Below, piece after piece: positions 7,034-14,012 of a DNA stretch of 15,806 nucleotides; the stretch's first letter is position 1, and every line of letters starts with the position of its first letter. The position numbers and the translations under genes are program-made. The notes below the pieces were generated by a model. The model had not been told where the DNA came from. It saw nothing but the letters and a program-made list of their open reading frames with translations, and made no database searches. The DNA is from an uncultured Varibaculum sp. Its GTDB lineage: Bacteria > Actinomycetota > Actinomycetes > Actinomycetales > Actinomycetaceae. The stretch spans positions 1 through 15,806 of the forward strand of contig CAMYFZ010000042.1 of NCBI GenBank assembly GCA_947255165.1, given 5' to 3'.

Positions 7034-7200
7034 TCCGTGTAGGTGGGGCGGGAATAACTGTTGGAAGACACCCTCGGGCTATGCCGCAGGTGCAGCGGCG
7101 TAAACGTGACTCGAAACCCAAGGCCCCGCCTCCGGATATCCAATACCAGTGGAGAGGGCTGATCATATTGAGGGAATCAGCAGCGGCACTGTATTTCCCT
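7034..7200. other. Intergenic stretch without recognised content
   Basis: This lies between two terminators of convergent genes. No convincing ORF, repeat or promoter was seen. Confidence 0.5.
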
Positions 7201-7201
7201 T

Positions 7202-7249
7202 AAAAAGTTTTGGCTACCTCTTGACCGTGGAGCCAAGAGGTAGCCAAAA
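7202..7249 (-). terminator. Intrinsic terminator of the DUF4190-like gene
   Basis: On the - strand a perfect 16-bp stem (7234-7249 with 7208-7223, 10-base loop) is followed by CTTTTTA. It lies 35 bases after the stop codon of the - strand gene at 7284-8066, as expected for a Rho-independent terminator. Confidence 0.88.
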
Positions 7250-7283
7250 GATTGAGAGGTTAAAACTAGGTATTATTTAGAAC

Positions 7284-8066
7284 CTATTTGAGTAACCAGG
7301 TAGCTAACGCTTCTTTGTCCATGATGTTTCCGAAGTAGGAAATACTGGCAGCATCCGGTTTGACCGGAACAATCCCGGTCACGGTTCCACCGGCTTTTAA
7401 GGTTCCGCTACTTAGGGGCTCTTCGTCCAGGAGAGGAATCCCTGGATCTTCCATACTTCCTGTATTAGACGTTTGCTTCCAGTCGAACTCGTTGTAATCT
7501 ACTGGATCAGACCCGGTATTCTTGTAGGTGACGGTCACAAGCAGGTATTTTTCACCCGCCTGATCAGTCTTTTCGGCTTTAGAATCAACTGATACTTGTA
7601 AACCATTGTCCAAAGTAACAGCTTTCCCGATAGCAAGCTTGGAGTTGTCTGCCTTCTGCTCAGTCTTCTTGGAATCACCGGCATCAGCTTTTTGAGTCGT
7701 ACTGACAACTGTCGATCCAGCGTTCACTTCTTTGGATACCTCATCAAGCGCTTTCCCGAACACCCACTGAGTACAAATAACGATCACGATAGCAACAACG
7801 TTGATGATTATTGCTGCAATCGTTAGCCCTTTTCCTCCTACTTTGCCCTTGCGGATAGAAACTATGCCTACGATTCCAAGCACTAGACCAATAACGGCTA
7901 GTAGGAAAGAGAGGTTATTGAGAATAGGAACCCAAGAGCCGATTATTGCGACAATACCTAGTACAAGAGAAGCAATCCCTAAACCTGAGGTTTTCTTAGG
8001 CGCAATCGGCGGCTGCATATTTTGTCCTTGAGTAGTGCTTTGCTCTGGAGGCTGTGGATCCGACAT
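7284..8066 (-). CDS. DUF4190-like membrane protein with extracellular DUF4352-like domain
   Basis: The 260-residue protein has a Pro/Gln-rich cytosolic N terminus (1-27), three hydrophobic segments (about 28-47, 51-71 and 80-100) and a Ser/Lys/Asp-rich linker. Its C-terminal beta-rich domain (about 145-260) contains YLLVTVTYKNTGSDPVDYNEFDWK, the pattern of the DUF4352/DUF5067 telokin-like domains found in actinobacterial and firmicute surface proteins. The glycine-rich pair of membrane helices resembles DUF4190. The third segment would place the C-terminal domain outside. Precise function is unknown. The ribosome site is weak (AGAAAG). Its likely promoter at 8231-8259 contains a poly-C tract, so expression may be phase-variable. 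It is monocistronic and convergent with the surface-protein gene. Confidence 0.8.
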   Translation of the reverse strand: MSDPQPPEQSTTQGQNMQPPIAPKKTSGLGIASLVLGIVAIIGSWVPILNNLSFLLAVIGLVLGIVGIVSIRKGKVGGKGLTIAAIIINVVAIVIVICTQWVFGKALDEVSKEVNAGSTVVSTTQKADAGDSKKTEQKADNSKLAIGKAVTLDNGLQVSVDSKAEKTDQAGEKYLLVTVTYKNTGSDPVDYNEFDWKQTSNTGSMEDPGIPLLDEEPLSSGTLKAGGTVTGIVPVKPDAASISYFGNIMDKEALATWLLK

Positions 8067-8104
8067 GTCTACTTACTTTCTGTGATTTTTAATGTTGAAA
8101 TAGT

Positions 8105-8138
8105 TTGTAGGATTTAGCCGGGAAGGCAAGACCTACAA
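8105..8138 (-). repeat. Inverted repeat in the 5' untranslated region
   Basis: TTGTAGG (8105-8111) and CCTACAA (8132-8138) can form a 7-bp stem with a 20-base loop, about 40-70 bases upstream of the - strand start codon at 8066. It could be a regulatory hairpin or an operator. No assignment is possible. Confidence 0.3.
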
Positions 8139-8230
8139 GTTTGTATCTGAAGGACGAGGTAAGAGCGGTTTATTTTCCTAATCTTTCGTTAGCAAAACTC
8201 TGAAATAATCCCTTCATTCAGTACATGGTA

Positions 8231-8259
8231 ATTTTCTCGGGGGGGGGGGTCGCTGTCAA
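8231..8259 (-). promoter_or_regulatory. Candidate phase-variable promoter with C11 tract in its spacer
   Basis: On the - strand TTGACA (8259-8254) is followed by exactly 17 bases and then GAAAAT (8236-8231, four of six consensus bases). Eleven of the 17 spacer bases are an uninterrupted C run (8249-8239). Slippage in this tract would change the -35/-10 spacing and so promoter strength. It points towards the membrane-protein gene starting at 8066, leaving an untranslated leader of about 158 bases. A weaker alternative promoter nearer the gene, around 8170-8195, cannot be excluded. Confidence 0.6.
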
Positions 8260-8478
8260 GTGCATTTGCCGCCTTTTGGCTACTAGGGGCAGATTTAGCG
8301 ATTCCTTATCTAAAAATGCATTGCGTCTGGCCAAAAGTTCCCCCGCAAAGTGATTTGCTTGGTGCCGGAGAGATTGCCTGGACTAAGAAAATAAGTGGGG
8401 GAGGGAGAATCCATCTCCTGCGTAACCAACTATCTGCCGAGAGTTTGCCCGGCAATGAAACAGTATTGTTTCCAGTGG
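8260..8478. other. Intergenic stretch between divergent promoters
   Basis: This follows the poly-G/C tract and precedes the second module promoter. A 61-codon open frame at 8316-8501 has no ribosome site and overlaps the promoter, so I do not call it. No other structure was recognised. Confidence 0.5.
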
Positions 8479-8514
8479 TTGACATGACGCAGATTTGTTA
8501 ACTAAAGTTAACAA
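8479..8514 (+). promoter_or_regulatory. Promoter and palindromic operator of the second two-gene module
   Basis: TTGACA (8479-8484), an 18-base spacer and TAAAGT (8503-8508) form the promoter. The -10 lies within the perfect inverted repeat TTGTTAACTAAAGTTAACAA (8495-8514). Compared with the operator at 2798-2817 both arms differ at one symmetric position (G:C there, T:A here), so symmetry is kept. The expected transcript start is at about 8515, one base before the GTG start, exactly as in copy 1. Confidence 0.7.
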
Positions 8515-8515
8515 G

Positions 8516-8728
8516 GTGGAGGTTAAGGAAAGCGCCTATAAACACGGCGTAAGCACCATAGACCTACTCCACGCAGTAAATACCCCTATAGATGTATTCC
8601 CCATGGACGGATACCGCATAGTGATAGGAGCTGGCACAGATGGCACGCTTCTGGAAATAGGAATCCGAAACCAAGTCATCTTCCATGCGATGAAAGCAAG
8701 ACCGAAATACTTAAGGAGGAAGCGATGA
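8516..8728 (+). CDS. Small toxin-like protein of a two-gene module, copy 2
   Basis: This 70-residue protein is about half identical, by eye, to the product at 2819-3028 and shares SAxKHG, HA, DGYRIVIG, LLEIG and IFHAMKARPKYLR. It is more basic at the end (LRRKR). The GTG start at 8516 is chosen rather than TTG at 8495 because that TTG is the first base triplet of the operator palindrome and because the GTG coincides with the predicted transcript start, giving a leaderless message. Its stop overlaps the next gene by 4 bases (ATGA). The pairing with a helix-turn-helix gene and the autoregulatory-type operator support a toxin-antitoxin module; toxicity itself is not shown by the sequence. Confidence 0.65.
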   Translation: MEVKESAYKHGVSTIDLLHAVNTPIDVFPMDGYRIVIGAGTDGTLLEIGIRNQVIFHAMKARPKYLRRKR

Positions 8729-8994
8729 GTAAACGGACTATTGAAGAAATGATTGATGAGATTGAAAACGCTAACAATGGGGCAGGACCCGACCCGGTGG
8801 CTTCCGTCTACCGCGGTAAAGGACTTGCGCAACTAGCAGCAGCAATCCAGGCAGAAAAACGTGCCCAGGACGCCATTGCCCAAGCGGTAAGTACCGCTAG
8901 GGAAGAGGGGGCAACTTGGGAAATGATAGGTGACTATTTAGGGATGACTAGAGCGGGAGCATACAAAAAATTCAAATCCCTGCAGGTCGCTTAA
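8725..8994 (+). CDS. Helix-turn-helix antitoxin-like protein, copy 2
   Basis: This 89-residue protein is paralogous to the one at 3025-3267. An acidic N-terminal segment (EEMIDEIENAN) is followed by a helical region and the helix-turn-helix TWEMIGDYLGMTRAGAYKKF. The ATG overlaps the stop of the preceding gene and has a good AGGAGG site about 6 bases upstream, so it can be made in excess of its partner, as is usual for antitoxins. It probably binds the palindrome at 8495-8514. The one-step difference between the two operators suggests each regulator could prefer its own site. That is inference from two sequences only. Confidence 0.65.
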   Translation: MSKRTIEEMIDEIENANNGAGPDPVASVYRGKGLAQLAAAIQAEKRAQDAIAQAVSTAREEGATWEMIGDYLGMTRAGAYKKFKSLQVA

Positions 8995-9075
8995 CCTAAG
9001 GAATGTTTTTCAAAATGCGCGGTTAATACCTGAATGGAGGTGCGGATTATTTTTTGGGCAGTTTTAGACTACCGG

Positions 9076-9165
9076 CTAGTAGTGGTGTCTGTATTGTTTT
9101 ATGGTTAATCCGCCGAGGGTGAGTTTGATGCGATGGCTGTAGTAGAAATGAATGTAGCGTTTCAC
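9076..9165 (-). pseudogene. 3' remnant of an IS3-family transposase (orfB)
   Basis: On the - strand the frame ending at the TAG at 9076-9078 reads VKRYIHFYYSHRIKLTLGG and continues LTIKQYRHHY. This is the characteristic C-terminal end of IS3-family (IS150-like) orfB transposases, normally YIHFYN-RIK-LGGLTP-QYR. Only about 29 codons are recognisable. Upstream of 9165 the frame stays open but no longer resembles a transposase, so the catalytic DDE domain is absent and the element is dead. The sequence just after the stop (AGTCTAAAACTG on the - strand) may be a decayed terminal repeat. It sits immediately beyond the second toxin-antitoxin-like module and marks past insertion-sequence activity. 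Confidence 0.75.
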
Positions 9166-9266
9166 ACCTGGAGGGGGATTCGGTTACTGCTGGTATAGGC
9201 GCGCCAAACAAAATGAAGAAAACTGACGATAACTGACGAACCCAATGACAATAGCGAAGATGAAAG

Positions 9267-9305
9267 TGGCGGGTTCCTAGCGCAAATTATGCTAGGAACC
9301 CGCCA
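9267..9305 (-). terminator. Terminator hairpin after the LPQTG protein gene
   Basis: A perfect 15-bp stem (9267-9281 with 9291-9305, 9-base loop), GC-rich at the base (TGGCGGG/CCCGCCA), lies 35 bases after the - strand stop codon. The following T run is poor on both strands, so it may act as a terminator or as an mRNA-stabilising end. Confidence 0.7.
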
Positions 9306-9340
9306 GTTTCTATCTAGCCCTAACTCTTAAGCGAATAAAG

Positions 9341-10378
9341 CTAGGCAGAAATTTTTCGTATAGCTACTCCGGCCGAAACCAGGATTCCGCTTCCTAGCAA
9401 GAAGAGCGGCAAAGTTGCCCCGGTCTGCGGTAGTTGCTTACCGTCCGACTTGTTGGCAATCACAGTTTTCTTAACGATCTTAGAATTATGCTTGTCCGCT
9501 GCCGGAGCTGGTACTGGTCGTGTTTGCGATCCCGGTTGCGGTTGTGTGTCCGGCGCAGGTTGCGGCTCGGGTGCCGGCGTAGCCTCCGTCATCACTTGCA
9601 CGGCGGGCACTTGTGCTAAATCGCCGGCGGTCAAAGAATTACCGCTGACCACCGTAATCGTTGGTGCGGCGCTAACGGTTTCCCCGCCAACCTGGGAAGG
9701 CTTTACTTTGTAGGTAAACACTCCTTCCCATTTTCCGTCTTTCACCGTGCCGGTTAGCGCCTGTGCCTGTACCTCACCGGCGCTAGCGGTGTGGGTTATT
9801 TGCAAATTCTGGTCAACGCTTGGCGCCTGCGGGCGGGGTTGCGAATTCAAATCCCACCTGGCATACATGTCTTGAATACCGGGGTCGGCATGCCACAGCT
9901 CCAGCTTGTTGGCCTCCGCCACCATCGGGCAGCTCACTATTGCCTTACCCTGTGCGGGTATTGTTTCCGGCGTCATAGTGCACTGCGCCTCTACCGGTGC
10001 GCCGTCTTTGGTGAGTAATACGCGATAAGCTTTCGCCGTATAGTCTTCGGTGGATATTTGTACACTAAAACGCGGGGGAGTAACTGGTAATTGCGTCGCG
10101 CTCACGCGATAAGTGAATTCTACTTCCGCCGTATTTGCAGGAACCTTCTTAATGCTTTCCCCAACTACCTCTGCGCTAACTTCTCCCCACGGCTTTGCTG
10201 CACCGTCGTTTTGGGTGGGAACATAGGTCGCCTGCACTTTGTAGAACGAAGATGGTCCACATTTGATGCCGCTATCGCATTTCAGCGGATTCTCTACCGC
10301 TGACGCTGTAGTCACACCGAGCGGGAACAGCAGTGCGCTCAAACCCAGTGCAGTCAATATTCTAGGCAGTTTTTTCAT
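9341..10378 (-). CDS. Iron-box-regulated LPQTG cell-wall-anchored surface protein
   Basis: This is a 345-residue secreted protein. Residues 1-27 are a signal peptide ending ASA. The mature part has four cysteines (Cys34 and Cys40 among them) and two beta-rich stretches, then a Pro/Gln-rich wall-spanning segment (about 267-294). A sortase signal follows: LPQTG at 316-320, a hydrophobic run and a basic end RKISA. I do not recognise a NEAT, HtaA or other haem-binding domain, so the ligand is unknown. A DtxR/IdeR-type box lies 23 bases upstream of the ATG, which suggests induction in iron shortage and a role in iron or haem acquisition or in host interaction. AAGGA lies about 9 bases before the ATG. 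It is a single gene with its own terminator. Confidence 0.85.
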   Translation of the reverse strand: MKKLPRILTALGLSALLFPLGVTTASAVENPLKCDSGIKCGPSSFYKVQATYVPTQNDGAAKPWGEVSAEVVGESIKKVPANTAEVEFTYRVSATQLPVTPPRFSVQISTEDYTAKAYRVLLTKDGAPVEAQCTMTPETIPAQGKAIVSCPMVAEANKLELWHADPGIQDMYARWDLNSQPRPQAPSVDQNLQITHTASAGEVQAQALTGTVKDGKWEGVFTYKVKPSQVGGETVSAAPTITVVSGNSLTAGDLAQVPAVQVMTEATPAPEPQPAPDTQPQPGSQTRPVPAPAADKHNSKIVKKTVIANKSDGKQLPQTGATLPLFLLGSGILVSAGVAIRKISA

Positions 10379-10400
10379 CTACAGAAGTCCTTCGGTCTAC

Positions 10401-10419
10401 TTAGGTTAGGCTTACCTAA
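10401..10419 (-). promoter_or_regulatory. DtxR/IdeR iron box
   Basis: TTAGGTTAGGCTTACCTAA differs at one of 19 positions from the perfect palindromic consensus of actinobacterial iron repressors. A plausible promoter on the - strand (TGGACA at 10450-10445, 17 bases, TAGTCT at 10427-10422) would place the transcript start inside the box, so iron-loaded repressor would block initiation. The promoter hexamers are weak; the box itself is clear. Confidence 0.88.
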
Positions 10420-10451
10420 ATAGACTAAAAAAGAAAGGCCTATTTGTCCAG

Positions 10452-10852
10452 TAATGGTAGTCATAAAACTCTAAGCGAGTTGCTTGTGGGGCGCCAAAAT
10501 AATGGCTCGGTAGCCGATTTGGCTGGTAGTTATTTATGACGATGCCGTCAGCGCGATTCCCAAATACGCCAAGATGCAGGAACCGCACGAGGTGGTTAGC
10601 GCGTAGGCTAATCCGCTAGCCGCGTCCTCATTTTTCTCAGTTCCACAACAGCTTGGCTGGCGGTGGAAAGAGTAGTGAACCCGCCGCGAATCCGGTTCCA
10701 AGTAGCTGGTCTACCAGCTGATTGGCTGCATTTGCGCACTCGGGAAGTGGGGTGCTGGCGGGCAGATTAAGGCTTCTTCGGGCGAATGGAAAACGAAATG
10801 TACTACGGATACAAATGGACAAGCGCGGTGGGACTAAACCTATATCTATCAG
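10452..10852. other. Intergenic region with one doubtful small ORF
   Basis: These 400 bases hold no convincing gene. On the - strand 10701-10534 is open from a TTG for 55 codons. The predicted peptide contains PSCCGTEKNED followed by the hydrophobic segment GLAYALTTSCGSCILAYLGI. It has no good ribosome site, so it may be a remnant of a membrane-protein gene or chance. Nothing else was seen. Confidence 0.3.
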
Positions 10853-10940
10853 CGGAGATGGAGGGATTCGAACCCTCGAGGGGCTATCCACCCCAACTCC
10901 CTTAGCAGGGGAGCGCACTAGGCCACTATGCGACATCTCC
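10853..10940 (-). tRNA. tRNA-Ser (anticodon GCU)
   Basis: The - strand folds as a class II tRNA: acceptor GGAGATG/CATCTCC with discriminator G, anticodon loop CTGCTAA giving GCU, a long variable arm around GTTGGGGTGGATAGCCCC, and a T loop GGTTCGAATCC. The length is 88 bases, and CCA is not encoded. Confidence 0.95.
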
Positions 10941-11148
10941 AATGTCAAAGCACCTCCATAGTTTAACGGACAGCAAGGTTAGCGGCAAAAACTGTTCGCG
11001 TGCATCCGGTCACTAGCTCCTCGATGCCAAGGTTGCTCAAAACTTCCAGAGATTCCGCTCCCGACTGGCAAAACACCAATTCTGGAGGGAGTATCTCGCC
11101 TCTGTCCCATTTCCAGGGTTTAAGACCCCCGGCGTACAAAAATCCGAA

Positions 11149-11931
11149 ATGCCTAACATGATGAACATGCACAATGACCACCAGCCGCCTGACCGGCAAT
11201 CGCGAGGAGGAGTGCCAATACCTGCGCCCTCACCGCGATCAGCGCTAAAGCAAGCCGCGCGGCTAACCGGTCCCGTGGGCATGGGGTATCTGCCGCTGGG
11301 AATAGCTTTCGGTGCTTTTGCGGTTACCCAAGGATTCCCTATTTGGCTGACTATTTTATCGGCTGCCATTATCTATGCCGGCTCGATGGAGTTCACTGCG
11401 GTCTCCCTCATCCTAGGCGGGATTGATTTATTCCAAATCGCCCTCACCACCCTGTTCGTGAATTTTAGGCATGTGTTTTACGGACTAAGTTTCCCGCTAC
11501 GCAAAATAAAATCCGGCCCCGGGCGCCTTTATGTAATCCACTCCCTAACCGATGAAGCCTATGCGCTCAACGCCTCCCACCTGACAGATAAGCGCCTAAC
11601 CGGCCCGGTAGTGCTCTCAATCAATCTGCTCTGCCACTTTTACTGGGTAGGCGGGGTAACCGTGGGTGCCTTCGTGGGCAAAGCTCTACCCTTCGACACC
11701 GATTTCCTAGGGTTCGCCCTGCCCGCCCTGTTTGTCACCTTGGCAATAGATGCCTACCGGCAAAGCGACTATCCGCTGCTAGGGTTAGCCGCGCTGGCAT
11801 GTGGTTTAATCGGCGCGATCTGGTGCGGAAAATATATGCTCATCACCGCGCTTTCGCTTTTCACCGTGGTCGTTTTGCTGCATTGCGTCTGGGTAATGCG
11901 CCGCACTCCTTCCGGGAAAGAGGGTGCCTAA
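11149..11931 (+). CDS. azlC: AzlC-family branched-chain amino-acid exporter, large subunit
   Basis: AzlC, with AzlD, forms an inner-membrane exporter of branched-chain amino acids and analogues (BrnFE in corynebacteria). The family signature MGYLPLGIAFGAFAVTQGF, followed by IIYAGSMEFTAVSLI and LFVNFRHVFYGLSF, is clear, with several hydrophobic helices after it. As called it has 260 residues, slightly longer than usual because of a polar N-terminal tail. The true start is uncertain: ATGs at 11149, 11158, 11161 and 11167 all lack a good ribosome site, and GTG 11212 sits too close to GAGGAGG. The 12-mer TGCCTAACATGA at 11150 is repeated at the azlD start, which would favour ATG 11158. The next gene starts one base after its stop. 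Confidence 0.9.
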   Translation: MPNMMNMHNDHQPPDRQSRGGVPIPAPSPRSALKQAARLTGPVGMGYLPLGIAFGAFAVTQGFPIWLTILSAAIIYAGSMEFTAVSLILGGIDLFQIALTTLFVNFRHVFYGLSFPLRKIKSGPGRLYVIHSLTDEAYALNASHLTDKRLTGPVVLSINLLCHFYWVGGVTVGAFVGKALPFDTDFLGFALPALFVTLAIDAYRQSDYPLLGLAALACGLIGAIWCGKYMLITALSLFTVVVLLHCVWVMRRTPSGKEGA

Positions 11932-11932
11932 C

Positions 11933-12265
11933 ATGAACCCTGCAACCTACCCCTACGCCCTCGGTGCTATCGCCGTGATCTGGGCAGTGACCTACGCTTT
12001 GCGAGCTTTCCCCTTCGTGGCACTGCGCGGGAAAGAAGAATCGCCGCTGGTACGCTTGGTCGCCACCAGTATGCCGCTGGGAGTAATGGTAATCCTGGTG
12101 GTTTATGCGCTAATGGACACGGATATTCACTCGGTAGCCTCCTGGGTGCCCGCGGCTGGCGGCATTCTAATAACCGCTGCTATCCACTGGAAATGGTCAA
12201 ACGCGATGGCATCTATCGTGGCAGGTGTCGCCAGCTATTGGGCATTAGGGATGCTGCTGGCATGA
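11933..12265 (+). CDS. azlD: AzlD-family branched-chain amino-acid exporter, small subunit
   Basis: AzlD is the small partner of AzlC. The 110-residue protein has about four hydrophobic helices and the family motif TYALRAFPFVALRG, with SMPLGVMVILVVYAL later on. The ATG at 11933 is chosen because AGAGG ends 9 bases upstream. The in-frame GTG at 11924 would overlap azlC by 8 bases and lacks a spaced ribosome site. It starts one base after the azlC stop, so the two are translationally coupled. No terminator is obvious in the 166 bases before the next gene, so read-through into the MFS gene is possible. Confidence 0.9.
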   Translation: MNPATYPYALGAIAVIWAVTYALRAFPFVALRGKEESPLVRLVATSMPLGVMVILVVYALMDTDIHSVASWVPAAGGILITAAIHWKWSNAMASIVAGVASYWALGMLLA

Positions 12266-12431
12266 GGGCGCGACTGGGTTAAAACACCGGGGACAGCCTC
12301 CGAAACTCGCCCCTAAACTCGCCCTCGCCGGCGCGGCTACGCTTAAAGCGTGGAAAGGTGCCGACCAGAACTCAAGGGGACTAGGGTAAAAATACGCGGG
12401 GTTTTAAGCAGCAAGGTTTGAGGAGGTAGAT

Positions 12432-13766
12432 TTGTCGCGCACATTTACCTCCTTCAAATACCACAACTATCGGCTCTGGTGGATGTCCAATATATTCGCC
12501 TCCACCGGCCTGTGGATGCAGCGGGTAGCCCAAGACTGGGTGGTGCTGATGGTACTCACCGACCAATCCGGTTTTGCGGTCGGGGTGGTCACTGCGCTCC
12601 AGTTCCTGCCCCAATTGTTGCTGTCGATACCTGCCGGAATGGTGGCAGACCGGTTTAATCGGCGCCGCATCATCCAAATCTGCCAATGCATAGTTGCCCT
12701 TAGCGGGCTCATAACCGGGATTTTGCTGCTCACGGGAGTCGCTGCCCTCTGGCATATCTATCTAATCGCTCTGGTAACCGGAGTTGCAGACTGTTTAACT
12801 TCGCCCGCGCGGCAGGCTTTCGTCTCCGAACTGGTCACTAAGGAAGATCTGCCCAATGCGGTGGGGTTAAACTCGACCGCCTTTAACTCGGCGCGCTTGA
12901 TCGGGCCAGGTTTGGCCGGTTTCATGATCGCCGGAATCGGTCCGGGCTGGGTTTTTATTGCCAACTGCGTGCTGTTTATCGTGCCAGTTCTGGGCCTGGC
13001 GTTTATGGACACCACCAGGCTGTTTAGCCGGGAAAAAACCTCTCGCACCCAAGGAATGATGCGCGAAGGGCTGCGCTACGTGCAAAACCGTACCGATATT
13101 AAAGCCATCATCGCGATCCTTACGGTAGTGGGTGCATTGGGGATGAACTTCCAGCTCACCCAAGCGGTAATGGCCACCCGAGTATTCGGTAAAGGTGCAG
13201 GTGAATACGGTCTACTAGGGTCGATTATGGCGATCGGCGCCTTGGCGGGAGCTCTACAAGCTGCCCGGCGGCGTCAGCCACGCGTTTTTACCGTGGTGGT
13301 CTCGGCGGTGCTATTTGGAATCTTAGAGGGCGCGCTCGCGTTAGCTCCCACCTACGAAATCTTCGCCCTCCTGCTGATTCCCACCGGATTCGTGATGCTG
13401 AACCTGCTTACCAGCGCTAACGCCACTATCCAAGTTTCTACCGATGAAGAAATCCGAGGACGAGTACTTTCTATCTATTTCCTCTTCTTCCTGGGAACCA
13501 CCCCGATTGGGGCGCCAATAATTGGCTGGGTAGCCGAACATTGGGGGCCGCGGTGGTCACTAGGAGTCGGTGCCCTCGCTTCGCTGCTGATAGCGATAGT
13601 AGTAGGGATTTGGCTGTGGCGACATTGGAAGGTTGATGTTACTGTCCGCGCCTCTCGCCCCTTCCTCACCATTGAAGGGCCGCGCGAGCGGGCAATGAGG
13701 CGCCGGGAGGAACGCGCCGAACGCCAGCGGATAATGGATCATCAGTCACGCGACACCGGAAACTAG
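12432..13766 (+). CDS. MFS_3-type (EntS-like) major facilitator efflux protein
   Basis: This 444-residue membrane protein has about 12 predicted helices and belongs to the major facilitator group that includes the enterobactin exporter EntS and DHA3-type drug pumps (MFS_3). The beginning, FKYHNYRLWWMSNIFASTGLWMQRVAQDW, is typical of the group, and motif A (GMVADRFNRRR, residues 69-79) lies between helices 2 and 3. It ends in a strongly charged Arg/Glu-rich cytosolic tail (about 415-440). The TTG start is supported by AGGAGG 5 bases upstream. The substrate cannot be told. No iron box was seen before it, so a siderophore role has no support here. Confidence 0.88.
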   Translation: MSRTFTSFKYHNYRLWWMSNIFASTGLWMQRVAQDWVVLMVLTDQSGFAVGVVTALQFLPQLLLSIPAGMVADRFNRRRIIQICQCIVALSGLITGILLLTGVAALWHIYLIALVTGVADCLTSPARQAFVSELVTKEDLPNAVGLNSTAFNSARLIGPGLAGFMIAGIGPGWVFIANCVLFIVPVLGLAFMDTTRLFSREKTSRTQGMMREGLRYVQNRTDIKAIIAILTVVGALGMNFQLTQAVMATRVFGKGAGEYGLLGSIMAIGALAGALQAARRRQPRVFTVVVSAVLFGILEGALALAPTYEIFALLLIPTGFVMLNLLTSANATIQVSTDEEIRGRVLSIYFLFFLGTTPIGAPIIGWVAEHWGPRWSLGVGALASLLIAIVVGIWLWRHWKVDVTVRASRPFLTIEGPRERAMRRREERAERQRIMDHQSRDTGN

Positions 13767-13936
13767 GGAGCAGGGGACGCGCGGACGGAGATAATACAAC
13801 GCCGCTGACTTCCTATACCCCCCAAAAAACTGAGGGGATCCGCGCCAGCGGAGAAAAATTGAGGAAAAGTACGCGAAAACCTCATAAGTTTAGGATTTTC
13901 ATACTCTAATTTCAGTTTTCCTGCCGGTTGCGCTTT

Positions 13937-13953
13937 GTTAACCCGCCGGTAAC
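13937..13953. promoter_or_regulatory. Imperfect inverted repeat upstream of the phosphate transporter
   Basis: GTTAACCCGCCGGTAAC is a near-palindrome with half sites GTTA(A)CC and GGTAAC. It could be an operator for the downstream gene. The half sites look like those of the operator at 2798-2817, but the spacing and outer bases differ. Weak evidence. Confidence 0.25.
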
Positions 13954-14012
13954 TTTAGATTGTTAGCTTCCAGGTGAAAGTTAAAAATTCTCATCTGAAG
14001 GGAGCTAATCCC

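Noticed and set aside
8316..8501. 61-codon ORF between the poly-G tract and the second module
   Set aside because: It has no ribosome site and no recognisable features, and it runs through the -35 box and into the operator of the next operon.
10637..10948. 103-codon - strand ORF
   Set aside because: It runs through the whole tRNA-Ser gene and has no domain, so it is a chance frame.
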